This document shows, piece by piece, positions 35,800-44,326 of a DNA stretch of 64,000 nucleotides. How positions within the stretch are numbered: position 1 is the stretch's first letter; every line of letters starts with the position of its first letter. This DNA comes from Chloroflexota bacterium (lineage in GTDB: Bacteria > Chloroflexota > UBA11872). The notes below the pieces were generated by a model that was not told the DNA's origin, did no database searches, and worked only from the letters and a program-made list of their open reading frames with translations. The stretch covers positions 26,296 through 90,295 of the forward strand of contig JAPPLN010000001.1 in assembly GCA_028874175.1 (NCBI GenBank), written 5' to 3'. Made by a program: the position numbers and the translations under genes.

Positions 35800-36141
35800 A
35801 TGGACAGCGCCACCGATACGCCCGTCGCCTTCCAACTGAAATACGACGTGGCCGGCCTCATTCCGGCTATCTGTCAGGACGACGCCAGCGGCGACATCCT
35901 CATGCTCGGCTACATGAACCTCGAGGCCTTTGCGTGCACGCTCGACTCCGGCACGGTCTGGTTCTACAGCCGCAGCCGTCAGGAACTCTGGAACAAGGGT
36001 TCGACCTCCGGGAACTACCTCCACGTCGTCGAGCTTGTGGCTGACTGTGACCGCGATGCCCTGCTGGTCAAGGTCAACCCTGCCGGTCCCACCTGTCACA
36101 CCGGCGCTCGCTCATGCTTCCACAACCCGCTCGACCGCTGA
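35800..36141 (+). CDS. hisI: phosphoribosyl-AMP cyclohydrolase
   Basis: This 113-residue protein matches single-domain HisI, which opens the adenine ring of phosphoribosyl-AMP in histidine synthesis. Family signatures are [28 protein letters not shown], the metal-binding DCDRDALL, and [12 protein letters not shown] with the zinc cysteines. The start ATG at 35800 follows AAGGA; the track start at 35749 is too early. No HisE domain or other his gene is adjacent; it is followed within 41 nt by gmhA. Confidence 0.93.
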   Translation: MDSATDTPVAFQLKYDVAGLIPAICQDDASGDILMLGYMNLEAFACTLDSGTVWFYSRSRQELWNKGSTSGNYLHVVELVADCDRDALLVKVNPAGPTCHTGARSCFHNPLDR

Positions 36142-36181
36142 TGCCGGGCTGGAAGCCACGAATGCCGGCCGGCTGACAGCC

Positions 36182-36751
36182 GTGACCGACCTCGTGGGCG
36201 CCCACTTGCGGGCGCTGAGTCGGCAGGTTTCCGACCTCTCAGCTGCCAAGATTGAACCCTTGGCCTCGGCGATCGAAGCGGCATGGCGCGGCGACCGCAC
36301 GATATTCATTGCCGGCAACGGCGGCAGCGCAGCCACCGCGTCCCACTTCGCCACGGACCTGACCAAGACCACGATCCCGAACGCCCCTGGAGCACGAAGG
36401 ATCCGTGCGGTGGCCCTCACCGACAACGTCGGGTTGCTGACGGCCTGGGCTAACGACTTTTCGTATGAACTCGTCTTTGCCGAGCAACTCCGCAACCTCG
36501 CGCGGCGCGACGACCTTCTCGTCGCCATCAGCACGCGCGGCGAGTCGTCCAACCTCCTTGCGGCCGTCGCGGCCGCTGGCGAGTGCGGCGTTCAAAGCCT
36601 GGCCCTGGCGCCACCGGCCTCCGCGTTGGCGCGGCGCGCTGAAATCGTGGTCCCCATCGAAGCCGAATCCGTCCAGGTTGCCGAGGACCTGCACCACATC
36701 GTCTGCCACGCGGTCACCGTGCACATGGCGGCTGTCCTCGCTGCCGCGTAG
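36182..36751 (+). CDS. gmhA: phosphoheptose isomerase-like SIS protein
   Basis: This 189-residue SIS-domain protein starts at the GTG at 36182. The longer track ORF overlaps hisI in another frame and is not real there. The phosphosugar-binding loop AGNGGSA is at 44-50, followed by ASHFATDL. The SxxR/S loop is STRGESSN and the C-terminal helix is EDLHHIVCHAV, all as in GmhA. It converts sedoheptulose 7-phosphate to heptose 7-phosphate. The following kinase gene supports that role. Confidence 0.86.
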   Translation: MTDLVGAHLRALSRQVSDLSAAKIEPLASAIEAAWRGDRTIFIAGNGGSAATASHFATDLTKTTIPNAPGARRIRAVALTDNVGLLTAWANDFSYELVFAEQLRNLARRDDLLVAISTRGESSNLLAAVAAAGECGVQSLALAPPASALARRAEIVVPIEAESVQVAEDLHHIVCHAVTVHMAAVLAAA

Positions 36752-36812
36752 CCATGACCACGGCCCCCGCTGCGTCCGCACCAGATGTTCCCGGTTCTCC
36801 CGATAGCGCTCG

Positions 36813-37790
36813 ATGATCGTCACCCAGACGCCCCTCCGCCTGAGCTTCTTCGGCGGCGGTACCGACTTCCCCGACTACTACCGAGTGAGCGGTGGTGCCG
36901 TGCTCACGACGGCGATCGACAAGTACGTCTACGTCATCGTCAAGGAACGCTTCGACGACGACATCTACATCAACTACTCAATCAAGGAGATCGTCCAGTC
37001 GGTCGACGCCATCCGGCACGAACTCGTGCGCGAAGCCATGCGAATGACTGGCGTGGAGCGCGGCGTCGAGATTACGACCCTGGCCGACGTGCCCAGCACT
37101 GGGACCGGACTCGGATCCTCCGCCGCCGTCACCGTAGGCCTCCTGCATGCGCTGCACACCTACCGCGGGCGACTGGTGGACGCCCGCACCCTCGCGGAAC
37201 AGGCCTGCCGCATTGAGGTGGAGATCCTGGACCGACCGATTGGCAAACAGGACCAATACATTTCAGCCTTCGGCGGCCTGCGCGCCGTTGACTTCCGTCC
37301 CGACGAAGCAATCGACGTGGAGCGTGTCCAGGCGTCCCCTGCCACTACTCGGCGGCTCCAGGACCGACTGCTGGTGTTCTTCACGGGCCGAACGCGATCG
37401 GCGGCGGCCATCCTCGACCATCAGCAGCAACGTATTGAGCAGTCTCGAACCGACCTCGATCGCCTCAAAGCCTGTGCCCACGAGGCTCGCGACCTGCTCA
37501 TCCGCGGCCGGCTGGACGAATTTGGCCAGTTGCTCGACACCGCCTGGCGCCACAAGAAGGCCCTTGCCGAGGGCGTTTCGGACTCCGCCATCGACGAGCT
37601 GTACACGCGGGCCCGTGCCGCTGGCGCCTTGGGCGGAAAAATCGCTGGCGCGGGCGGCGGCGGGTTCCTCCTTTTCTACGTCCCACCGTCCCGGCAGGAC
37701 GACGTGCGCCGAGCACTTGCACCGCTGCGTGAACTCCCGGTCGCCTTCGATCCGGGCGGCGCCCGAGTCGTGTTCAATATCCACCGCTAG
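36813..37790 (+). CDS. hddA: GHMP kinase, heptose 7-phosphate kinase-like
   Basis: This 325-residue GHMP-fold sugar kinase begins with MIVTQTPLRLSFFGGGTDFP, typical of HddA-type heptose 7-phosphate and L-fucose kinases. The ATP loop PSTGTGLGSS is at 94-103 and the C-terminal GGKIAGAGGGGFLLFY is motif 3. With gmhA it supplies phosphorylated heptose for GDP- or ADP-heptose. No heptose nucleotidyltransferase or bisphosphate phosphatase is in view, so the pathway is partial here. Confidence 0.87.
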   Translation: MIVTQTPLRLSFFGGGTDFPDYYRVSGGAVLTTAIDKYVYVIVKERFDDDIYINYSIKEIVQSVDAIRHELVREAMRMTGVERGVEITTLADVPSTGTGLGSSAAVTVGLLHALHTYRGRLVDARTLAEQACRIEVEILDRPIGKQDQYISAFGGLRAVDFRPDEAIDVERVQASPATTRRLQDRLLVFFTGRTRSAAAILDHQQQRIEQSRTDLDRLKACAHEARDLLIRGRLDEFGQLLDTAWRHKKALAEGVSDSAIDELYTRARAAGALGGKIAGAGGGGFLLFYVPPSRQDDVRRALAPLRELPVAFDPGGARVVFNIHR

Positions 37791-37807
37791 GCGCAGGATT
37801 CCGGGAG

Positions 37808-37823
37808 TTTTTCACGTGAAACA
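37808..37823. promoter_or_regulatory. parS-like ParB binding site
   Basis: TTTTTCACGTGAAACA matches the bacterial parS consensus TGTTTCACGTGAAACA at 15 of 16 positions. It lies in the 100-nt intergenic gap between the heptose kinase and epimerase genes. Clustered copies would mark the origin-proximal chromosome region. Confidence 0.65.
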
Positions 37824-37890
37824 TCGTCCGAATTCCCGCGGCGCTCGCCCTCCACCGTGGGACGCCGTGCGCTCATGAGCGACTGAATCG

Positions 37891-39009
37891 ATGCACGTCC
37901 TTGTAACTGGTGGAGCCGGCTTCATCGGCTCGCACGTTGTCGATGCGCTACTGCGGCGTGGTCACACCGTCACCGTCCTGGACAGCCTGGTATCGCGCGT
38001 CCACCCGGACCGGACCTGGCCCGACGGCTTGGCTGCCGTCCGGCGCATTCGCGGCGACGTCACCCAACGCGACGACTGGCGGGTGGCGCTGAATGGCGCC
38101 GACGCCGTCGTGCACCTGGCCGCCTACCAGGACTACCAGGCCGACTTCAGTCGCTTCGCCCTCGTCAACGACGCCGGCACGGCCCTGCTTTACGAGCTAC
38201 TGGTGGAGCGCAAGCAGCCTGTCCAGCGGGTCGTCGTGGCCAGTTCCCAGGCCGTCTACGGCGAAGGCGCCTACCAATGCCCTGACCATGGGCGGCAGTA
38301 CCCCCCGCCTCGCTCGTTGGAGCAGCTGGCCCGTGGCGTCTGGGACCCGGCGTGCGCTGCCTGTGGAGCGCCGCTCGAACCGACCGCATCATCTGAACGA
38401 CATCCGGTGCCCACCAACGCCTACGGCATCTCCAAGCTGGCTGGCGAGTCCTACGCGCTCACCCTGGGCGCCCGACATGGCATCCCTACCTCGGCCCTCA
38501 GATTCAGCATCATCCAGGGACCGCGCCAGAGTCCGGCTAATGCCTATTCAGGCGTGCTGCGGGCCTTCGTGGGCCACATCCGGCATGGCCGGCGTCCCGT
38601 CGTCTATGAGGATGGCCGCCAGCGACGCGACTACACCCACATTCGAGACGCGATATCCGCCGTCGAGCTCGTGCTCGAGCATCCGGATGCGGTCGGACAG
38701 GCCTTCAACGTTGGCGGCGGCCAGGTCACAACCGTCCTCGAATACGCTGAGGCAGTGCTCGCGGCCATGGGTTCCAATGCCGAGCCCGATGTCAGCGGCC
38801 GCTATCGGCTTGGCGACACCCGCCACGTCTGGTCCGACACGGCCCGCATCCGCGCGCTGGGCTGGCGGCCGACCGGAACGCTCCACGAGATCATCCGTGA
38901 CTACCTGGCCTGGATCGACGCCGCACCCGAGGGCGAAGACTGGACCGCCCGGGCCCTCGCGCGCATGGAAGCCGGCGGCGTGGTGCGCCAGATAGCACAG
39001 GGCGACTGA
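37891..39009 (+). CDS. NAD-dependent nucleotide-sugar epimerase with cysteine-containing insert
   Basis: This 372-residue extended SDR enzyme has TGGAGFIGSH at 6-15, SSQAVYGEG and AYGISK (catalytic Tyr/Lys). Between them is an insert of about 55 residues with cysteines in CPDHG and CAACG, possibly a zinc site. This insert is typical of the group annotated as dTDP-L-rhamnose 4-epimerase. It follows the heptose genes and probably modifies a nucleotide sugar for surface polysaccharide. The exact substrate is unproven. Confidence 0.85.
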   Translation: MHVLVTGGAGFIGSHVVDALLRRGHTVTVLDSLVSRVHPDRTWPDGLAAVRRIRGDVTQRDDWRVALNGADAVVHLAAYQDYQADFSRFALVNDAGTALLYELLVERKQPVQRVVVASSQAVYGEGAYQCPDHGRQYPPPRSLEQLARGVWDPACAACGAPLEPTASSERHPVPTNAYGISKLAGESYALTLGARHGIPTSALRFSIIQGPRQSPANAYSGVLRAFVGHIRHGRRPVVYEDGRQRRDYTHIRDAISAVELVLEHPDAVGQAFNVGGGQVTTVLEYAEAVLAAMGSNAEPDVSGRYRLGDTRHVWSDTARIRALGWRPTGTLHEIIRDYLAWIDAAPEGEDWTARALARMEAGGVVRQIAQGD

Positions 39010-39071
39010 TCGAGCGTTCCGGCAAGGACGGGCCGGGCAGCCTCGTCTTCTGAACGAAGCAACCCTCGCCG

Positions 39072-40211
39072 CTAGGAGCGAAGGGCCGCCCCGTGCTCCT
39101 CGATCGGCACCGGCAACGCCTGCCCGGCAACCGACGGATACCGCAGAAACAGCTCGCCCCACGGCCCCTGCATCGCCCGCCGAACCCGCCCGCGCCCGAT
39201 CGCGTTGTACCAATAGACGTCGTGATAAAGCCTCGACGCCGCGTACGACCAAGGCGCGATCACCGTCCGTAGCAGCACCTTCTCCAGCCGCTTCAGCGGT
39301 CCCCAGTAGATCGCCTTCTGCCCGCGGCTGGCGAACGTGTCCTGGCGGGCCGCCACCTGCCAGCGCACCTCATCGATGTCGGCGCCCACCACCTCGATTT
39401 CACGCGCATCCGCCGTTCCCAGGCCGTCCTCGTGCGCCATCCGCAGGAACGGAATCTCGAACGGATCCAGGCCCATCAGGCGCGCGCTGGTCGCGTCCAC
39501 GGCCACCTGGTCGGCGCCCGCCAGCATCAGATTCCGCTCGTGCACCCGCAAGCAGCGCGGCCCCGGCCCTTCGCCCGCCAACGTGCCGTCCATCACTGCA
39601 AAGACGCCCGGGTGAATCTCCTTCTGGATCATCAACAGATCCACCAGGGTTTCGTGAATGGTCGCGTGGCAGTAGTGCCGCTTCTCGAACAGCAACCCGC
39701 CAAACGCATTCTTCATCGCACCGGTGATCGTGGTGAACACGTGCGTCTTTACGGTCGGCAAGTGAATGATGTTTGCCCCGATGAGCCGCTGCGGAATCCG
39801 AATGCCCTCCGGGTACACGTCGTGCAGCGTGCGCAGTCGGCCCCTTGGCTCATATCGAACCCACGCGTCGTCCTCGTACAGATGTACGTTGCGGAGGGCG
39901 TGCGCCGTCACCACCGGCAAATGCTTGTTCCGGCGCTCGCCCACGTGCGCGCTCACGGTTACCGTTCGATTGTGCGCGGCGAACAGCGACTCGGGCGCGT
40001 ACGCATCGGCTCGCAGCTTCCGAATTACACCGTCCAGCTGCCAGGGCGTGGTGGAGCAGGCCGGGTACCAGTGGTGCCACGAGACGTTGATCTTCAGCGC
40101 GGTCTCGGCGCTGCGACTCAGCGCCGAGGCGTAGCCTGCGGCGTCCATCGCTCGGTCTATGTCATCCAGCACGCTCTCGGGCGTGGTCTGAATCAGGGCG
40201 ACACGAGACAT
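39072..40211 (-). CDS. DUF362-family protein
   Basis: This 379-residue protein has the DUF362 signatures: LPTVKTHVFTTITGAMKNAFG in the middle and AVMDGTLAGEGPGPR further on, followed by a conserved aspartate in AVDATSARLMG. The function of this family is unsettled; many members are linked to iron-sulfur proteins, but no ferredoxin domain or cysteine cluster is present here. It converges with the epimerase gene and is divergent from the Gfo/Idh gene. Confidence 0.85.
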   Translation of the reverse strand: MSRVALIQTTPESVLDDIDRAMDAAGYASALSRSAETALKINVSWHHWYPACSTTPWQLDGVIRKLRADAYAPESLFAAHNRTVTVSAHVGERRNKHLPVVTAHALRNVHLYEDDAWVRYEPRGRLRTLHDVYPEGIRIPQRLIGANIIHLPTVKTHVFTTITGAMKNAFGGLLFEKRHYCHATIHETLVDLLMIQKEIHPGVFAVMDGTLAGEGPGPRCLRVHERNLMLAGADQVAVDATSARLMGLDPFEIPFLRMAHEDGLGTADAREIEVVGADIDEVRWQVAARQDTFASRGQKAIYWGPLKRLEKVLLRTVIAPWSYAASRLYHDVYWYNAIGRGRVRRAMQGPWGELFLRYPSVAGQALPVPIEEHGAALRS

Positions 40212-40342
40212 TCACGCGAGTCCTGGCTGGACGGGTCGCGTCCGATCTTACGGTGCGTCCGCCCGCGCCCATGTGGGGCGACCAGGCTCCCCGCGCTCAG
40301 GCATCATGCGCGCATCAGCCGTGTCTCCCGCCGGAGTCCGTC

Positions 40343-41482
40343 ATGCCGACCTACCGCGCCGCTGCCATAGCCGATTCCACGCTCGAACGCGCCTACGGAC
40401 ACGCCATTCACCAGGCGTTCTACGAACTGCCCAACGTCGAGCTGACAGCCCTGGCCGACCCCGTGGCCGAGCCCCGGGCAGAGCGCGCGGCCGAAATCGG
40501 CAACCCCAAGCAGTACGACGACTACCGCGACATGCTCGCTGCCGAGTCTCCCGACCTGGTCTCGATATGCCCGCACCACTTCAAGCACCACGGGCGCTGG
40601 CTCCTCGACGTCATCGAGTCCGGCGTCAGGGGCATCTACATCGAGAAGCCCATCACCGCCAGCCTCGACGAAGCCGACGCCGTCCTGGAGGCGGCCGACG
40701 CCGCCGGAACCAAGATCGCCGTCGCCCACCAGAACCGCTACCGCCCGGGAACGCACCGCGTGGCCGAGCTTGTCCGCGAGGGCGCCATCGGAACCCTTCG
40801 CTACATACACGCCGTCGGCAAGTGCGACCAGCGCGGCGGCACCCACGACCTTCGCGTGCTCGGCACCCACGTGCTGGACGCCCTCCGCTTCATCGCCGGC
40901 GACGTGGCCTGGGCCACCGGCCACATGCAGGTCAACGGACGCGACGTCACGGTCGACGACGTTTTCGACGGCCCCGAGGGCCTCGGCCAGATGGCCGGCG
41001 ACGCGCTCACGGGCTACTTCACATTCGAGTCCGGCGCCATCGCCCGCTTCGACACCTACACGCGCCCAGCTGGCGGTCCGTCCCCGTGGTTCGGCTACGA
41101 ACTCTGGGGCACCGAGGGCGGCATCTCGGTGCGAGATGCGGGCCGCACCATCCTTCGCTATCCCGCGCCCGCCAACCTTCCGGGCGACTCGTCGCTTTCC
41201 TGGGAACCCGTCGATGTTGCAGACCTCGCCTACCCGGACGGCAGGCCGGCCACCGACGCCCAATTGCTCGATGCCCTCAACCGCCACGCCGCCGCCGACA
41301 TCATCGACTGCATTGAAAATGGCGGCGAACCGGTCTCCAGCGCCCGCCAGGCAACCGCCGCCCTCGAAATGGTCATGGCCATCCTCGAAGGCCACCGCAC
41401 CGGCGCCCGCGTCTCGTTCCCCATGCAAACCCGCGCCAACCCCCTGGCGGTCTGGCAGATTGAAGAAAGAGCCGACGGCTGA
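40343..41482 (+). CDS. Gfo/Idh/MocA-family oxidoreductase
   Basis: This 379-residue protein starts at the ATG at 40343. The dehydrogenase signature EKPI is at 101-104 and the substrate region GTHVLDALRFIAG follows the family pattern. The N-terminal strand AAAIADSTLERAYGH lacks the usual GxGxxG nucleotide-binding loop, so cofactor binding may be altered. Such proteins oxidise or epimerise sugars and inositols. It is followed by an SGNH esterase and may work on the same glycan. Confidence 0.85.
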   Translation: MPTYRAAAIADSTLERAYGHAIHQAFYELPNVELTALADPVAEPRAERAAEIGNPKQYDDYRDMLAAESPDLVSICPHHFKHHGRWLLDVIESGVRGIYIEKPITASLDEADAVLEAADAAGTKIAVAHQNRYRPGTHRVAELVREGAIGTLRYIHAVGKCDQRGGTHDLRVLGTHVLDALRFIAGDVAWATGHMQVNGRDVTVDDVFDGPEGLGQMAGDALTGYFTFESGAIARFDTYTRPAGGPSPWFGYELWGTEGGISVRDAGRTILRYPAPANLPGDSSLSWEPVDVADLAYPDGRPATDAQLLDALNRHAAADIIDCIENGGEPVSSARQATAALEMVMAILEGHRTGARVSFPMQTRANPLAVWQIEERADG

Positions 41483-41533
41483 ACGGAGTCCAGCGCATAA
41501 GGCGTCGCTGAGGTTCCCGCGCGGTTGCATACC

Positions 41534-42559
41534 ATGATCGGCATGCGCTGGTTGGACGCGCTCGACCCCGAACTGGAATACCGCGGCCTCGTCGGCGAAC
41601 GCCGCGCCTTGCTGCATCGTGTACCCGCCGCGTGGCGTGAGCGACTGCCGGCCGACACCTGGATGCGTCTCTGCGCCGCTTCAGGCGTGCGCGTGGCATT
41701 CCGCACGGACAGCCCCACCATCGCCGTGCGCGCCGAATGGGTGTCCCAGCAGACCAACCGGGCGAACGCCGAAATCGACCTCTACCAGAATGGCGAGTTC
41801 TACGGCCAGCTTCGCAGCCAGGGCCTGGGCGCCGCTGAGGGCGTGGTCTACGACGGACCGTCGCGCGCCCGCTGCGTCGAGCTCTACATGCCGCCCTACG
41901 GCGAAGTCAGGTTCGCGGGCGTCGGCGTCGCCCAAGACGCCCATGTCCAGGCACCACCGCCCGTGGCGGGTCCGCGGCTACTGTTCTACGGCGACTCCAT
42001 CACCCACGGCAGCACAACCGTGCGGCCGGGCACGACCTATCCGGCCCGCATAGCCCGCGGTCTTGGGGTGGACTTCGTCAACCTGGGCGTCGGCGGCTCC
42101 GCCCGCGGCGAGCCGGCCATGGCCGAGATTGCCGCTTCCCTGCGAGCCGACGTCATCGTGCTCGCCTACGGCGTCAACACCTTCGGCTCCAGTTACGAGG
42201 AGCCGCGCGCCTTTGAGCGCACCTATGACACGTTCCTGGCCATCCTTCGCTGGCGCCAGCCGGACGTCCCCATCCTGATGGTCACGCCCCTCTTCCACAC
42301 CTGCGAGTTCGAGCAGACCACCCACGGCGGCGCCAAGCTCGAGGAATACCGCCGCGTCATCCGCGAAGTCGTCTACCGCCGCCAGAGCTTCGGCGACGCC
42401 AACCTGATCCTGCTCGAGGGCCACGGCCTCATCGGCCCCGGCCAGGGTGACCTCCTCGCCGACCATGTCCACCCCAACGACGCCGGCTTCGCCGCCATCG
42501 CTGACGGCCTCGGTGCCCAGATCCAGCGCGTGCTCAGCCTCACGGCGAGCACGACCTGA
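41534..42559 (+). CDS. two-domain SGNH/GDSL esterase
   Basis: This protein of about 341 residues has a beta-rich N-terminal domain (to about residue 145) and a C-terminal SGNH hydrolase. Block I is FYGDSITHG with the nucleophile serine, block II LGVGGSARG, block III YGVNTFG, and block V DHVHPND with the catalytic Asp/His. The layout resembles CE2/CE3-like carbohydrate esterases, so removal of acyl groups from sugars is likely. The start is uncertain among a TTG at 41525 and ATGs at 41534 and 41543. It lies 51 nt after the Gfo/Idh gene. Confidence 0.85.
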   Translation: MIGMRWLDALDPELEYRGLVGERRALLHRVPAAWRERLPADTWMRLCAASGVRVAFRTDSPTIAVRAEWVSQQTNRANAEIDLYQNGEFYGQLRSQGLGAAEGVVYDGPSRARCVELYMPPYGEVRFAGVGVAQDAHVQAPPPVAGPRLLFYGDSITHGSTTVRPGTTYPARIARGLGVDFVNLGVGGSARGEPAMAEIAASLRADVIVLAYGVNTFGSSYEEPRAFERTYDTFLAILRWRQPDVPILMVTPLFHTCEFEQTTHGGAKLEEYRRVIREVVYRRQSFGDANLILLEGHGLIGPGQGDLLADHVHPNDAGFAAIADGLGAQIQRVLSLTASTT

Positions 42560-42627
42560 CCGGGGCACGTCCCGCCCCGCTCCAAATGTGCAACGGGCTG
42601 GCTGCGAGGCCCCTTGAAACGGTGCAT

Positions 42628-42636
42628 TGCTAGAGT
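42628..42636 (+). promoter_or_regulatory. extended -10 promoter candidate
   Basis: TGCTAGAGT matches the extended -10 form seen elsewhere in the window and precedes the aspartic-protease bicistron by about 80 nt. No good -35 is at the usual distance. Confidence 0.35.
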
Positions 42637-42714
42637 TGTCGAGCGGTTCACCCTCAGGGCGCGTGGGAGGTTGTGCCGAGTTCGTGTGGACACTCAGCGA
42701 AAGGTGAGCCTTCA

Positions 42715-42975
42715 GTGGCGACAGGGCACAAGAGCGTGGCGTCCCGAGGCAAGGAGCTCTACGTCACCAGGATCCGCGAACTGACCCGCGCGACGGCGAA
42801 AGGCGACTTCGTCGTGATCGACATTCGCAGCGGGGACTTCGAGGTCGATTCCGACGACTTGGCGGCAACGATGCGGCTGATGGAGCGGCGCCCGGACGCA
42901 ATTACATGGGCGGAGCGTGTCGGCTATCCAGCGGCATACAACTTACAGGGCGGGATATTGGCTCGTACTGAATGA
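42715..42975 (+). CDS. small protein, partner of clan AA aspartic protease
   Basis: This protein of about 86 residues has the core GKELYVTRIRELTRATAKGDFVVIDI and the tail AERVGYPAAYNLQGGI. This form is commonly encoded immediately before a clan AA aspartic-protease-like gene in cyanobacteria and other phyla. The GTG start at 42715 is preceded by AAGGTGAG; an in-frame GTG at 42673 is possible. Its stop overlaps the next start (ATGA). The pair looks like a small two-gene module; the function is not established. Confidence 0.7.
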   Translation: MATGHKSVASRGKELYVTRIRELTRATAKGDFVVIDIRSGDFEVDSDDLAATMRLMERRPDAITWAERVGYPAAYNLQGGILARTE

Positions 42976-43343
42976 TTCGCGGGCGGGTAAACCAACGCCT
43001 GGAGCCCGTAGTCAGTGTTTCGATTCTCGACGATTACGACACCGAGCACAGCTTCGAATTCATTCTGGATACCGGATTCAGCGGCCACTTGACCCTGCCA
43101 TCGGATGTCATCAGACGGCTTGGTCTCGATTACAGCGGTCAGCGAGCGATAGCTACGGCCGACGGGTTCACACACAACGTCGACGTATTCACAGCCAGGG
43201 TGTTGCTGCACGAGAATGTGAGGCCGGTATTCGTCATTCGGTTGGATAGTCCGCCGCTGCTCGGAATGCGCTCCCTATTGGGATGCAGGCTGTCCATGAA
43301 CGTGCACGCTGGCGGCCGCGTCGTAGTCGAAGAGACGTTCTGA
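42972..43343 (+). CDS. clan AA (retropepsin-like) aspartic protease
   Basis: This 123-residue single-lobe aspartic protease-like protein has the catalytic triad Asp33-Thr-Gly35 in FILDTGFSGHLTLP and a C-terminal hydrophobic-Gly segment LLGMRSLLGC, as in retropepsin monomers. It should act as a homodimer in the cytoplasm. It is translationally coupled to the small protein upstream by a 4-nt overlap, making that protein a likely partner or substrate. Confidence 0.8.
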   Translation: MIRGRVNQRLEPVVSVSILDDYDTEHSFEFILDTGFSGHLTLPSDVIRRLGLDYSGQRAIATADGFTHNVDVFTARVLLHENVRPVFVIRLDSPPLLGMRSLLGCRLSMNVHAGGRVVVEETF

Positions 43344-43473
43344 GCTGCTTTCACAGCGCACGCTTGGCTTGCGAGCGGACAGCCGGTTTCAAGAGCCGGT
43401 GCATTCACCGTTCGACCCGCTCGCCTCGCCGCCCTACGCTTAGTCTGCCGACCCACTACCGGAGACGCGCCCC

Positions 43474-44307
43474 ATGCTGAGGCTCAGCATCCTCACCCTC
43501 TCCTACCGCCAGGCCTTCGACGACGGCCGCATGGACCTGATGCGCTTCCTAGACACCTGTCGCGAACTGAGTGTTGAGGGAGTCGACCTCCACGACTCCG
43601 CGTTCCCGGCGGAAGACCGTGCCTCGCTGCTGGCCGTCAAGCGCGCCTGCCTGGACCGCAGCCTGGACATCCCCTGCATCGCCATCTCAAACAACTTCGC
43701 GCGCCCCGCCGAGGACCTTGCCGCCGACGTCCAGCGCACCAAGACCTGGATCGAACGCGCCGCCCTTTTCGGCGCTCCCCAGGTCCGCGTCTTCAGCGGG
43801 AAACCGTTTACCGAAGACGATCGCGCCGCCTCCTGGGACCGCTGCGCCGACGCCCTGCGCGAGTGCGCCGAGTTCGGCGCCGAGGTTGGCGTGGTCGTTT
43901 CTCTCCAGAACCACAACCACAACCAGATCGCGCCCGACGGCGAAGACGTGCTGCGCCTGATCCGCCAGGTCGACCACCCCAACCTGGGCCATGTGCTGGA
44001 CACGGGCCAATACGCCGGGTCTCCCGGCGCCTCGGGCTTCGCCGACGACGAGCAGCGTGAGGGCCACGATTACCTGAACAGCATTGCCCTCACCGCGCCG
44101 CTGGCCACCGCCGTCCGCGCCAAGCTCTATCGCATCGCCACCGGCCGCGAAGAATCGCTGGACTACGACACCATCTTCCAGACCATCCGCGGCGTCCGCT
44201 ACAACGGCTGGGTCAGCCTCGTCTACGAAGGCCGCGACGATCCCATCGAGGTCATCCCGCTCGGCGTCCGATTTCTTCGGGAATACCTGCCCGCGGCGTC
44301 CACCTAG
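43474..44307 (+). CDS. sugar phosphate isomerase/epimerase
   Basis: This 277-residue xylose-isomerase-like TIM barrel has strands LRLSILTLSY, VEGVDLHD and PQVRVFSGKPF. Metal-site residues are recognisable in VVSLQNHNHN, LGHVLDTGQY and WVSLVYEGRDDP. Members interconvert sugars or inosose-type compounds. The ATG at 43474 has GGAG upstream. The gene converges with PhyH 3, 19 nt away. Confidence 0.87.
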   Translation: MLRLSILTLSYRQAFDDGRMDLMRFLDTCRELSVEGVDLHDSAFPAEDRASLLAVKRACLDRSLDIPCIAISNNFARPAEDLAADVQRTKTWIERAALFGAPQVRVFSGKPFTEDDRAASWDRCADALRECAEFGAEVGVVVSLQNHNHNQIAPDGEDVLRLIRQVDHPNLGHVLDTGQYAGSPGASGFADDEQREGHDYLNSIALTAPLATAVRAKLYRIATGREESLDYDTIFQTIRGVRYNGWVSLVYEGRDDPIEVIPLGVRFLREYLPAAST

Positions 44308-44326
44308 GGCTATCCGCCGGCGCCGC

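Noticed and set aside
35930-36181. N-terminal extension of the gmhA ORF
   Set aside because: It overlaps hisI in another frame with Arg/Ser/Pro-rich sequence. The GTG at 36182 gives the normal GmhA length.
40304-41617. 437-residue ORF on the minus strand
   Set aside because: Antisense to the Gfo/Idh and SGNH genes, repetitive Gly/Val/Ala composition typical of a shadow frame.
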